Assembly (NCBI GenBank): GCA_963575745.1
Contig: CAUYUJ010021170.1
Location: 49,301 to 111,800 of the forward strand
DNA: 62,500 bases
Direction of reading: 5' to 3'
Source of the DNA: Prorocentrum cordatum
Taxonomy: Eukaryota; Sar; Dinophyceae; Prorocentrales; Prorocentraceae
Shown here: positions 1 through 10,200 of the stretch, one piece after another
How positions within the stretch are numbered: position 1 is the stretch's first letter
How the letters are laid out: every line of letters begins with the position of its first letter
The notes under the pieces: generated by a model
The model's database searches: none
Told to the model about the DNA's origin: nothing
The model's input: only the letters and a program-made list of their open reading frames with translations
Made by a program: the position numbers and the translations under genes

Positions 1-25
1 CTACTACTGCTACTGACTACTACTG

Positions 26-68
<43 letters not shown>

Positions 69-69
69 G

Positions 70-117
<48 letters not shown>

Positions 118-190
118 TCTACTACTACTGCTACTGCTACTACTACTGCAACTACTACTGCTACCTCTACTACGACCACTACTACTACTC
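1..190. repeat. (TAC)n trinucleotide microsatellite
   Basis: The sequence is almost uninterrupted CTA/TAC triplets with a few GCT and TTC variants. Serine-rich and similar open frames here are by-products of the triplet repeat, not genes. The array is cut by the window edge. Confidence 0.95.
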
Positions 191-321
191 GTGGCCTGCG
201 ATCGGCCAGATCGCAGGCGCTTTGTGAACATCCCATCAGTAACCCACTTATTCCAGAAGCTCTTTTGGAGGGCCGCTGCTAATCAAAACAATCTGTAAGC
301 GATCGCAGAAGATCGAAACCA

Positions 322-379
322 CTTCGGCCCGATCGCAACCAGTCGAAATCCGCCTCAAGTGGTTGCGATCGGGCCGAAG
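322..379. repeat. perfect inverted repeat, 20-bp arms
   Basis: The arm CTTCGGCCCGATCGCAACCA at 322-341 is matched perfectly by its reverse complement at 360-379, with an 18-nt loop. Further GATCG-containing partial copies lie at 195-215 and 296-312, so the hairpin sits in a small cluster of related words. No flanking element ends were recognised. Confidence 0.85.
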
Positions 380-407
380 AAGTTGCGATCGGCCCTGGTC
401 GCTGTGT

Positions 408-1547
408 GTGGGCCCCAAAGACCGCCCCAAGATGGCCCCAAAGGGCCCAAACACGGCTCAAGAGAGCTCCCAGACGGCCCAGAGTCGCGCAAGACAGCCC
501 AAAACCAGCCCCAAGAAGGGCCAAAGAGGGGGAACACGAACCAACAATCCGCGTCTTTCGCCCCAAGAGGCCCCCAGGAGGCCCCAAGAGGTCCCCAGGA
601 GGTTCCCAAGAGGCCCCAAGATTCCCCCAAGAGGCCCCGAAAACGCCCCAAGCGGCTCCAAAACGGCTCCCAAGAGGCCTCAAAACGGCCCCAAAGAGGC
701 CCCCGAGAGACGTCCCTCGAAAGACCCACGAGCAACCCAGACACCCCAGGGACGATGGCGGGATGGGCCGAAGGTCATTAGATCCGCCAGCCCCTGTTGA
801 TTTATCACAGAGATGCCTGGCGTTGCTAGGTCCTACGGCTTGGTGTTTTTTCCCCCAACCCCCCAGGGGCTTCGGTCCATGCCGCCAGCCACCTGGAAGG
901 CCCCGCAGCTGCGCAGCCAACGTCTCCAAGACGGCCTCGATGGCCTCCAAGACGGCCAAGATGGCCCAAGATGGACCCAAGTTCGCCCAAGATCGTCCAA
1001 GATGGCCTTCAAGACCAAGTTCGCCCAAGTTCGCCCAAGAGGGTTTCAGCTGCCGCCAAGTCCGCCCAAGAAGCCACGCAGACGGCCAAAGACGGCCCCA
1101 GAGGCCCCCACGAGGGCTCCAAGACGGCCCAAGAGGCCTCCAAAAGGTCTTCGAGGAGGGCCCGCAGACGCCAAAATCATTGATGTTCCGAAGGTGTTTG
1201 AATGATTTGGGCATTTGATTCTTTCCGGCCTTCCGACGGCCCGAGAGGCTCCCAAGAAAGGCCTCCAAGATAGCCCCAGGAAGGCCCAAGAGGCCTCCAA
1301 GACGGCCCCAAGAGGGCCCCAAGACAGCCCAAGAGGCCTCCAAGACGCCCAAGATGTCTTCCAAGACGTCCCTGAAGCGCCACAAGAGGGCCCCAAGTCT
1401 CTTCAGGGAGGCATCCAACACGGCTTCCGATGGCGTCAGACGGGCCAGGAACACCCGAAGACGGCTAGAGAGGCCCCGAACAAGCCCTCAAGGGCTCCAA
1501 AGAGTCCCAAGGAGGCAGCCAAGAGGCCTCCAAGAGGCTTCCAAGAG
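408..1547. repeat. degenerate CCAAGAGGCC-type minisatellite
   Basis: Over 1.1 kb the plus strand repeats variants of CCCAAGAGGCC, CCAAGACGGCC and CCAAGATGGCC every 9-12 bases. A non-repeat insertion occupies roughly 735-950. Long frames on both strands are proline/arginine- or glycine/tryptophan-rich and change with every unit, as expected of repeat DNA. The same family recurs at 50808-50965 and, inverted, at 62370-62500. Confidence 0.85.
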
Positions 1548-2364
1548 GCGTCCTCCTCCTTCTTCTCTTCCTTCTCCTCCTCCTCCTCCTACTCCCTGTT
1601 CCTTCTTCTCCACATTCATCTCTTCCTCACATGCTCCCCGAAAGGTTTCAACGACAGCTGGGGGAACACATTGTCCGATAGCTCTAGCCCCACTTTCGGC
1701 CACATAGGCGCTTCCAAAAGGGCAGGGGGCGGCGGTGGTTCGCCGTAGGCGTCTTCGACACAGATGCGTGTTCGTTTATGTATACGTACTGGTGTTCCGC
1801 ACGTCCTTTCCAAATCAGAGAACTCACTCAAACTCCGCATGTGTTTACCCAATAATCGGCCCGGAAGGGGGAACGGGCCCCAGGAACGGCACGATGGCGG
1901 GATGGGCCGCAGGCCAAACATGTGTGTAACTATATACATCGATTCAACACCTACCGGGTACACATATTGCTAGATGAGCGAACACACATCACACATACAC
2001 ATAACCATTGCACATGTTGCATACGTGTATATGGCTATGCCTTAGTGTATACGGATACATGGCTATGCATACATGCGAACGTGTGCTCATTCAAATATGG
2101 GCGTGCATGTGTATACGTATACATATATATACACACCTAGTATGGGCCCCCTCCGGTGGCCGCCCACTCGCCCTCCTCCCCGCCGCACGCCGCCGAGATC
2201 TCGAGGGGCACCGCGGAACTCGCCGCGGTAGCAAGGACGGGGTTGTCCGCCCCCCCGCGCCCCGGCACGGGCAACGGGCGCGCGGTGCCGGCGCGGGCGA
2301 AGGCGCGCGGTGTGTCGCCGCAGCCTGTCTCCAACAGGCTGCTGAGTCAGTTGGTGGGGCAACG
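1548..2364. other. no gene seen; pyrimidine tract and AT-rich stretch
   Basis: A short TCC-rich tract lies at 1550-1600. From about 1760 to 2140 the DNA is unusually AT-rich, with alternating TATACG/ACACAT words. The 18-mer ACGATGGCGGGATGGGCC occurs here near 1891 and also near 752, so a small dispersed repeat is present. Nothing coding is supported. Confidence 0.6.
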
Positions 2365-2612
2365 ATTCGGTCAGGAACTTCTGGATCGTGTGTCGCCGCG
2401 GCGGCCCCGGCGGCACACAATGCCCTCCGAGCGGAAAGCGTGTCGCTCCGCCGGCGGCACACAATGCCCTCCGAGCGGAAAGCGTGTCGCTCCGCCCCGC
2501 GGGGCGGGAAGCTCGGAAAGCTCAGGATGGTAGCGTGTAGCGCGGGAGCGCGGTGGGCGCGGTGGGCCATAACCGGCAGAGCGACACGCTATCGAACAGT
2601 TCCCAACCGTTT
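2365..2612 (+). repeat. dispersed repeat R1, copy 1
   Basis: This segment matches 55580-55805 in the same orientation: both run from GAACTTCTG through TGTCGC(C)GCGGCGGC, TGCCCTCCGAGCGGAAAGCG-like words and CGCGGGGCGG to a shared TATC(G/C)AACAGTTCC. This copy holds a perfect 44-bp tandem duplication at 2407-2450 and 2451-2494 that the other lacks. No coding potential is recognised. Confidence 0.75.
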
Positions 2613-2847
2613 TGAGGGGACTGGCTCAAGACGGGGGGGGGAACATCGACCTGGAATGGGTGATCTTGCTTTGTGCCGCGGCGAAGCGCTCTGCGCAGTC
2701 TCAGAATGGCGATGCTGTGCGCCTTAAACGTGGCCCAGCAGCGAGGTGTTCCCTGGATATACATCGCCGATGGGCCCGGGGCAGCGAGTGCGAACTTTCC
2801 TGGGCGGGGTAGGCCATCGGGCCCCCGTCGGCGGTCAACGGGCAGTT

Positions 2848-3200
2848 GGGCGTCGATGCGTCGCCCCTGAGCCAATCTCCTCCGAACGTTGCCCCCGGTC
2901 GCGGATGGAAGAGTTGTGGTGTGCCCATCGGACTTCGGGACCGCGTCCCAGAAATCATATCAAGCACCCCGACGAGTATCGTAACAGTGTCTACCCGACA
3001 CGCTGAAGTGCCGAACGAGAGCCGCCTCTCAGGGGCCCAACGAACGAAAGCCCTCCAGCCTCGATGCCTTCTTGGTGCTCGAAGTTCGCTCTGGTGATCA
3101 AGGCTACCGTAGACCGGAACAGCAGAAGGTTGGGGGTCGACGTGCCCCCCCTGAGCCAATCTCCCCCCAAACGTTGCCCCCGATCGGGGATGGAAGAGGA
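2848..3200 (+). repeat. pair of ~70-bp direct repeats
   Basis: The segment 2848-2918 is repeated at 3131-3200. They share CCCTGAGCCAATCTCC, then ACGTTGCCCCCG, then GGGATGGAAGAG-like sequence. About 210 bases of unrecognised sequence separate them. Confidence 0.8.
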
Positions 3201-3329
3201 AACATGAGCGGGCGCCAGGCGAGGCCGTCCCCATTCCCTCCTCCCCCGCTCTGGGGTTACACTGTGTGCTCTCGCTCCTCCCTCGCCTCCCTCCGCTGCC
3301 CCCTCCCCGCCGTCCACCCCCCACACTGC

Positions 3330-3545
3330 TCCTCATCCCTCCTCCATCCCCCTCTCTTGTGGGTTTTCCTCCTCCCTCCCTCCCTCCATCTTCCCCCCCC
3401 CCCTGCTCCTCCTCCCTCCTCCATCCCCATCTCTTGTCGGTTTTCCTCCCTCCCTCCCTCCGTCGTCCCACCCCACCTCCCCTGTTCTTCCCTCCTCCAT
3501 CCCCGTCTCTTGTTAATTTTCCTCCTCCCCCCTTCCGTCACCCCC
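3330..3545. repeat. ~76-bp pyrimidine-rich tandem repeat, three units
   Basis: The word CTCTTGT, preceded by CCTCCTCCATCCCC and followed by TTTTCCTCC, occurs at 3354, 3431 and 3507, giving a period of 76-77 bp. The plus strand is almost purely pyrimidine. Confidence 0.85.
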
Positions 3546-3867
3546 TCCCCTCCTCCTCGTCACCTATGCACACACCAGGACTTGAGGGCAGGAGGATTCA
3601 ACCGGCTCGCTGCGGTACCTTCGTGGATTCGGCCTTTCACGGACCGGTGGCAGCATCCTCGCACGCTGCGAGCCCGTGTGGGCGGCGGGGCGGGGAAGGT
3701 CGCGCGCCGGCCGTGCCGTTGGCCCCGAAGGGGGTGGCGTCAACTCTTGCGATTACACTGCCCGGAGTTCGCTCGGTGTCGTGCGGTGCCGTGCGGTAGA
3801 ATTTTCACTCTTGAAAAATAAGGATTGTTGATCCCCCCCCACCGGTGCACATTGATTTTCTTTAATT
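3546..3867. other. no gene seen
   Basis: About 320 bases of GC-rich unique sequence with no recognised domain, repeat or RNA. Confidence 0.5.
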
Positions 3868-3957
3868 GAGTGCTCCCCCCGGGGCTCGCACCTGGTTTTC
3901 TGTCAAGGAAAGTCTTCCTGCTCAAACTGGCCCCCTGGCCCCCGGGTTACAACAACA
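3868..3957 (+). repeat. dispersed repeat R2, copy 1 (AAC-tailed)
   Basis: About 85 bp shared with 5296-5384. Both contain GCTCGCACC(C)TG, TTTTCTG, GGAAA and TGCTCAAACTGG and end in a run of AAC: three units here, about 25 in the second copy. A unit with a variable triplet tail resembles the end of a short retroposon, but no promoter boxes are seen. Confidence 0.75.
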
Positions 3958-4150
3958 ACGGCTCCCGCCTAAGACTTCCTCTCAATTTAGCCAGGACCCC
4001 CGTTCCCGCCCGAGACTTCCTCGCATTTGATTCAAGAATCGCGCTCTCGCTTGGGACTTCCTCACAATTTATTCAAGAATCATTCTTCCTGCGCTCTGGA
4101 GTCGCCCTCAGAATTATTCACGAAATTGCTTGCAATCTACTGAAGAATAG
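3958..4150 (+). repeat. ~41-bp minisatellite, array 1
   Basis: Units of the type GCTCCCGCCTGAGACTTCCT followed by CGCAATTTATTCAAGA repeat about every 41 bp; the GACTTCC word recurs near 3973, 4013 and 4054. The same unit forms a second array at 6148-6660. Confidence 0.85.
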
Positions 4151-4870
4151 CGCCCTTCGTGGCCCCCTCGCTTTGTTTCGTGGCCCCGGTGCAGCCCTTC
4201 GTGGCCCCCTCGCTTTGTTTCGTGGCCCCGGTGCAGCCCTTCGTGGCCTCCTCGTTGCCCTTCGTGGCCCCGTTGCAACCCTTCGTGGCCCCCTCGCTTT
4301 GTTTCGTGGCTCCGCTGCAGCCCTTCGTGGCCCCCTCGCTTTGTTTCGTGGCCCCGTTGCAGCCCTTCGTGGCCCCGTTGCATCCCTTCGTGGCCCCCTC
4401 GCTGCCCTTCGTGGCCCCCTCCCTTTGTTCCGTGGCCCCATATATGTATGCCCTTCGTGGCCCCCGCTCGTTCGCGCCCGCGGTGGCCCAATATGCATGC
4501 CCTTCGTGGCCCCGCTGTCGCCCTTCGTGGCCCCCTCGCTGCCCTTCGTGTCCCCGTTGCTGCCCTCAGTGGCCCCGTCCTTACCCTCTGCGGCCCAACA
4601 TACGTATACCATTCGTGGCCCTCGCTCGTTCGCGCCCGTTGTGGCCCCATGTGCATGCTCTTCGTGGCCCCGCTGTCGCCGTTTGTGGCCCCCTCATTGT
4701 CCTACGTGGCCCAGGTGCTACCCTGAGTTGCCCCATCGTTGCCTTCTGTGGCCCCGCATTATCTGCCCTTCGTGGCCCACGCTCGTTCGCGCTCTTCGTG
4801 GCCCCATACGCATTCCCTTCGTGTCCCCGCTGTCGCCCTTCGTGGCCTACTTCGTGTCCTTCGTGGCTCT
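4150..4870 (+). repeat. 21-bp GTGGCCCC minisatellite
   Basis: About 34 units of a 21-bp repeat built on CCTTCGTGGCCCC. One frame stays open and spells a 7-residue motif (FVAPSLC, FVAPVQP, FVAPLQP and so on) because the period is a multiple of three. No start, signal or flanking coding sequence supports a real protein. Later units are more diverged. Confidence 0.85.
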
Positions 4871-4898
4871 GCTGTCGTTCTCTCTCGCTCTCGCTTTC

Positions 4899-4965
4899 GC
4901 TCGTCGTCGTCGTCGCCGTCGTTGCCGTCGTCGTCGACGTCGTCGTCGTCGTCGTGGTCTGTCCC
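4899..4965. repeat. (GTC)n microsatellite
   Basis: A run of GTC/GTT triplets with few interruptions. Confidence 0.9.
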
Positions 4966-5203
4966 CTGTCCGTCCCTCTTGGGGTCGGGTCGACGGTCCG
5001 CGGCCGCCCCGCCGATCAGCGCTGCCGCTGGCCAGGCCGACGGTCCGCAGCCGCCCAGCCGCTTGCTGGGGCCCGGCCTGCAGAGAAGAAAGGTATACCC
5101 CCCAAAAGGGGTTCGATCGAAGACGAAAAGGGCGGGTATCGAGGGCTTGGGAGATTCGCGATATTCGACACTCGAGCGGATAAGGGCGAACAGTCTTCAA
5201 ATG

Positions 5204-5275
5204 ATTGTTGTTGTTGTTGCTGCTGCTGCTGTTGTTGTTTTTGTTTGTGTTTTTGTTGTTGTTGTTGGTGGTGCA
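5204..5275. repeat. (TTG/TGC)n microsatellite
   Basis: TTG and TGC triplets in a row, grading into TTT-rich sequence. Confidence 0.9.
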
Positions 5276-5295
5276 TGCTGTTTTTTCTCCATCAA

Positions 5296-5375
5296 AGTGT
5301 GCCCCTCGACGCTCGCACCCTGTTTTCTGACAGGGAAAATCTGCGTGCTCAAACTGGACCCCTGGCCTCCCGGAT

Positions 5376-5424
<49 letters not shown>

Positions 5425-5456
5425 CCAATACCAACAACAACAACAACAACAACAAT
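5296..5456 (+). repeat. dispersed repeat R2, copy 2, with long (AAC)n tail
   Basis: The R2 unit at 5296-5384 is followed directly by about 25 AAC triplets to 5456. The first copy has only three, so tail length varies between copies as microsatellite tails of retroposed repeats do. Confidence 0.8.
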
Positions 5457-5886
5457 TACTAGCACGTGGGGACACTCCGTTCTCACCAGTGCCAGGGTTT
5501 TCATACGACGCCCGCCAATACCCCCACTTTGTGGGGGGGCCGGTTCAAGCTCTACCACATTTCCAAACGACTCTTCGCCACCACCCACACCCAGCTTCCC
5601 GCCCTATGACGTTCGGACACTTCACTTCGTGGCCTGCGGACGACCGTGGCTACTACACTGGCGCATGGGTACAGTGACTTGTTGTGGTAACATTTTCTGG
5701 ACGCTAGCTTAGTATACGACTTTTCCCCCATGTTTAAAAAAGTGTTGGGTTTCCTACAAATCCGCAAGAGCGCGCGGGATGAAATTTTGACACTTTTTTT
5801 TGAAAAACCATTGGTTTTTTGATGTTTTTATGTTAAAATCGCTACGAACACTAAGGTTTTGGAAGGATTTCGTCTTGCGCGCGCGA
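5457..5886. other. no gene seen
   Basis: Unique sequence that becomes AT-rich after 5700 with homopolymer T and A runs. No coding or RNA feature is recognised. Confidence 0.5.
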
Positions 5887-5981
5887 ATGTCCACTTTACC
5901 TTATTTTTTGCAAGGGATTCTTGAAGTTTGGTTATGTTAGAACAAGAAATGTCCACTTTGCCTTATTTTTTGCAAGGGAAA
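5887..5981 (+). repeat. two ~33-bp direct repeats in AT-rich DNA
   Basis: AATGTCCACTTT(A/G)CCTTATTTT followed by TTGCAAGGGA occurs at about 5887-5920 and again at about 5948-5981, 61 bp apart. Confidence 0.85.
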
Positions 5982-6147
5982 ACCGCCCGTAACAAAACAA
6001 CCGGATCCGGACCAACCCGTTTTGCCGGAGACTTCCTCACGAAAATGATGAAAACATGGCTGCGGCCTAGGCGCGGCGAGGGGGCCGCGCACCAGGGGCC
6101 CCAACAATAATTATTCTTTAGAAGTAATAATGTTCAAAAACCAAAAC

Positions 6148-6660
6148 AACGGCTCCCGCCTGATACTTCCTCCAAATTTATTCAAGACCCCCGCTCCTGA
6201 GACTTCCCCACAATTTACACAGGATCGGTGCTCCCGCCTGTGACTTCCTCGCAATTTAGTCCAGACCCCGCTTCCATCTGATATTTCGTCACCATTTACT
6301 CAGGAACGGCGCTCCCGCGTGAGACTTCCTCGCGATTGAATCAAGACCTCATCGCAATTTAATCAAGACCCCCGCTCCCGCCAAAGAACCCCTCACATGT
6401 TATTCAGGAATTGCGCTCTCGCCTGTAACTTCCATGCAATGTATTCAAACATCGCGATTTCGACGCTCTGGAAACACGCTCCGCCAAGGCAATGTACTTA
6501 GGAATCGCGCCCTCGCCATACTCAAGCATCCCGCTTGAATGTCCCACCCGCCCGACCCGCCCGTCAGGGGATCCCCCGCCCGTCGTGGGCTCCCGCCCGA
6601 GACTTCCTTCAGGAACGGCGTTTTCGCCTAGGACTTCCTCGAACGTTCACTCTCTGACCT
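6148..6660 (+). repeat. ~41-bp minisatellite, array 2
   Basis: The unit of the 3958-4150 array, CTCCCGCCTGAGACTTCCTC plus CAATTTATTCAAGA, recurs about every 37-41 bp. It becomes irregular after 6400. The last 80 bases beyond 6660 are TCC-rich. Confidence 0.8.
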
Positions 6661-6796
6661 TCCTGCTGCTCCTCCTCCTCCCTCTCCCTCCTCCCTCCTC
6701 CCTCCTCTCCTGCCTTCTCTCTCCCTCCTCTCTTCCCTCAACAATTACTCAATATGAAGATACTCTCCCTGTTCCCCTGATGGCGTCCGGGTGATG

Positions 6797-7010
6797 GCCG
6801 CGCACCCTCCGCGTACTGTTTTTTCACAAACAAGATTCCCGGGAAATCCCGGGAAACGACTCTCGCTGAGGCGCCGGCGTCATTTTCGGGCCGAACGCCC
6901 CCCGCGTACTGTTTTTTACACACAAGATTCCCGGGAAACGGGTTTTCGCCTGCGTTTTTTGTTGTTGTTTTTTTTTTTACAAAAAAGGATGCTCTCGCAG
7001 AGGCGCCGGC
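6797..7010 (+). repeat. ~95-bp tandem repeat, two units
   Basis: CGCGTACTGTTTTTT, then CAAGATTCCCGGGAAA, then GAGGCGCCGGC with TCATTT appears twice (about 6797-6892 and 6893-7010). The second unit is lengthened by a GTT/poly-T insertion. Confidence 0.8.
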
Positions 7011-7157
7011 CTCATTTCTGCTCCCGAATCGTTCCGAATCGTGCTCCCGCTGCAGCGTGGGCCTCATTTTCGGATCGGTGTTTGGCCTCCGTCGTTCAGG
7101 ATGGCGTTCTCGCCCCAGCGCGGGCCTCTTTCTCGCGCGCCCATCCGCCCGCCACCA

Positions 7158-7240
7158 CCGCGCCGCACCACCACCACCACCACCACCACCACAACCACCA
7201 CCACCACCACCACCACCGCCACCGCCACCACCACCACCAG
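7158..7240. repeat. (CAC)n microsatellite at the 3' end of LINE A
   Basis: A run of CAC/CAA triplets. On the minus strand this (GTG)n run comes immediately after the zinc-motif end of the LINE A reading frame, so it may be the element's 3' microsatellite tail or its insertion target. Confidence 0.85.
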
Positions 7241-10200
7241 CGCGGTCTCGCGCTCTGAGCGGGCGGCGGCTGGCGGGGCCCGCGGCGCTGCAGCCCTGCC
7301 CGCAGCAGGCGGCGCGTCGGCCTGCGCCGCCGAGCTAGTACTGGCCGACTCTCCTGGCGCCGCCGCGGAGCTGCCGTCTCCGGCGCCTTCCTCCTCCACG
7401 GCCAGCTTCTCGGCCCACGGCACCCTGATGGCCGCCGTGGGAGGCAGCAGCTTGCCGAACGGCTGCTTCGCGCCAGGGAGCCGCCCCCCCTGGAGGTCCG
7501 ATCTGGCCTCGGCCCGCGAGGCCTGCCGAGGCCTGGAGGGCGCCCCGGCGCAGGCATCGCGGAGCCCCTTCCACGCCATCTCGGGCGTCCTGGCGCACAT
7601 GTAGCACCCCGTGCAGACGATGAACGGCGCCTCGGACTCGCTGGGGACCTGGCCCAGCATCAGCTGGTGACCGTTGACCAGCCGGGGCTCGCCCTCGGCC
7701 TGCGGCGGCGGCGGCGCTGGCAACCTGCTAGCTCTCGAAGCATCGCTCCGAGGTTGACGCGCGCGAGTCTCCGGCCCACCTCGCTGAGGCCCAGCTTCGC
7801 CGCAAACTGGGGCCCCTGCATCCCCGCGACTTCCTCCGGCGCGGTCATGGCCCTGCTGGGCCTGCCTCTCGCGCGCCTCCCCCGCAGGCGGGCCGGCCCC
7901 AGACGATGCGACTGCCTGCGCAACAGCACTGCGAGCCGACTCTCCTGCCGAGCACCGCGAAGCCCCCGCCGCCTTCGCAGGGCCGTCTCACAGAGACCGC
8001 GCTTCCTGCTCAGCCTTGGGCCTGCGCGCCGCCGCCCGCAGGGTCGCCGCCGCCGAAGAGGCCCCCGCGCCGCCGCTGTCTGCCACCTCAGCGTCGCCAC
8101 GCGCCGGCTGGGTGCAGGCCGCAGGTCGCTTCCGCGCCGATGAGCTGCCCGGGCCACTGGCTGCCACTCCTGAGCTGGCCGCGCCGGGGGCCGTGCTGAA
8201 GACTGCCGCGGCCGCGGCCCGCGTCGGCCCTGCTGCCGCCGCCCAGCCTGGGGAGCCCCCTGCCGCGGCGTCGGCCTCGTCGTAGATCTCCGCGGGGACC
8301 TTGAAGACCAGGTCCTCCAAGGCCGCCGTGGGCCAGCAATCGCGGGCCCCCGCGTCGGCGATGTGGGCCTCGATCTCCGCGGGGGAGCCGCGCCGCGCCG
8401 CGGGCCCGCGCAGCCGCGCCTTCCAGGGGCTGCGCGTCATCCGCTGCAGCATGTAGCCCAGCCCCCTGTTTGGCCCGAAGGTCGGCCACGCGGTTGCCTT
8501 CGCGCTCCAGCGCCGTGATCTCCACTCGCCTGACTGCCTCCTCAGGCGCGCGGGCAGGGATGCGCCTGGCTGAGACCCCATCCGAGGTGCCGCTCGCGCG
8601 GGGCCACGGGCGGGCGTGCATGGAGGTGGGGCCCTGCGCCCACTGGATGTCTCGGATGAAGTCCACCGTCGCCTTGCAGTCGCAGAGGACCTCGCGGGGG
8701 CCGACGATCTCCGCGAGGGCAACCGCCGCCGCGTTGTCTTCTCTGGCCCGCGCCATCTGAGATGGGAGCTCCTTCGGGCCCCCCCGGCGCCTGGACAGGC
8801 ACTCGCCCGTCCGCCGCCGTCGCGATGACGGCCCAGCCCGCGCTGCGCAGGGGGGGCGGCGCTGCACATGCAGGAGCCATCGGTGAAGACCAGAGCGCCC
8901 TCTGGGGCCGCCAGAGGTCTCTCCCAGCCAATATGCTTCCATCTCCAGTTTCTCTGCCAGCTCGGCCTCGGGACCAGGGCCGATGCATCTGCGATGGGGG
9001 CCTCGGGCAAACAGCTCGCCGAACTTCGCGCCCGCGCCTCGCGCCGCCCCTGCCGTCGGCTGCAGGTCGGGGAGCAGCTTGTCTCGACGCCAGGCCTGCA
9101 ATGCAAGGCCCTTGAAGTGCCCGTGGAAGACAGTGCCTGCGTCAGCCTGGCAGAGGAGGCGCGCGGGGCCGGCGCCCCCCCCCCCCGCCTGGCGAGCCTG
9201 GCTTGGGGCCAGTGCGCCAAGGAGACCAGCCGGCGCAGGCAGCCCTTGCGGTGGCTGGACCAGATCTCGGTCGCAGCCTCGCCCAAGAGCTCGCTGGTGG
9301 GCCTCCGGGCGGGCGGCGGCGGCCCGGGCCACGGCCACTCAGGCTTCGCTTGAGCCTTCTCCAGCGCCGCTGCCTTCCCGGTCGCCTCGCGGGCCCGCTC
9401 CGCCAAGGAGGTGGGCGAGAAGCGGCGCGCGTCGAACTCGCAGCCCTGCTCGTTCCTCATGAGTGCCCCACCACCAGCGAGCTGTCGCTCGATGCGCTCC
9501 AAGGTGAGCGCCAACGCTGAGACGGGGTTCCGCGCCGCCGACCACGGCCGCAGGCAGCTCCCCAAGCGCCCGCTGTCCTCGAGGCAGGCCTTGACAGCCG
9601 CTGGCCAGGCTTGCCGAGCCCAGGTCGCGCCGCCGAAAGCTGGGCCGCCAAGCCTGTCGCGACTCCAGCCGCGGGGCGAGCGCTGCAGCACATAGCTCAG
9701 AGCGGCCTCTGGCCGCAGACGCCCAGCGCCCCTGGTCGCCGCCGCGCGGGGCGCCCGCGCGCGGCCCGGCGGCGCGCCTGAGGTCGCCGACCCCCAGAGC
9801 GCCTTGGCCGTCGGCCCAGCCCTCGTCACGCAGGCCTGCCTCAGCCCTGGGCCGAAGATGCGCCTCGGGCGCGCTGCCTGGCGAAGCGCCGCCAGCTCCC
9901 TGGCCGCCAGCGTCGTCGCGCGGCGGTGCCCACCAGCCGATGCGTCGCCGCCCAAGCCCCTGTGGCCCGACACGAAGGCTCTCGCAGGCAGCGGCCATCC
10001 GGCTTGCCCCAGGGGGCCCCGCTGCAGGTCGGCCGACGAGGCGAGCGCAGTCGTCTTGCCCCATTTGAGCGGCAGCCTAAGACTCTTGCCCTTCAGCATC
10101 GCCACCGCCCCTGAAACGAACGAGGCGATCCGGCGCACCAGTATGCGCCTCGCACCGACGCCGCGCCCAGCCCCATATTCGATCACGTTGGCGACCCACC

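Noticed and set aside
10-231. Serine-rich protein on the minus strand
   Set aside because: Encoded entirely by TAC/GTA triplets; it is a microsatellite shadow.
752-1910. 18-mer ACGATGGCGGGATGGGCC shared between 752 and 1893 as a regulatory site
   Set aside because: Only two copies in repeat-rich DNA; no positional relation to any gene.
3072-3821. Proline-rich protein
   Set aside because: Most of it is the 76-bp pyrimidine repeat; no start context or domain.
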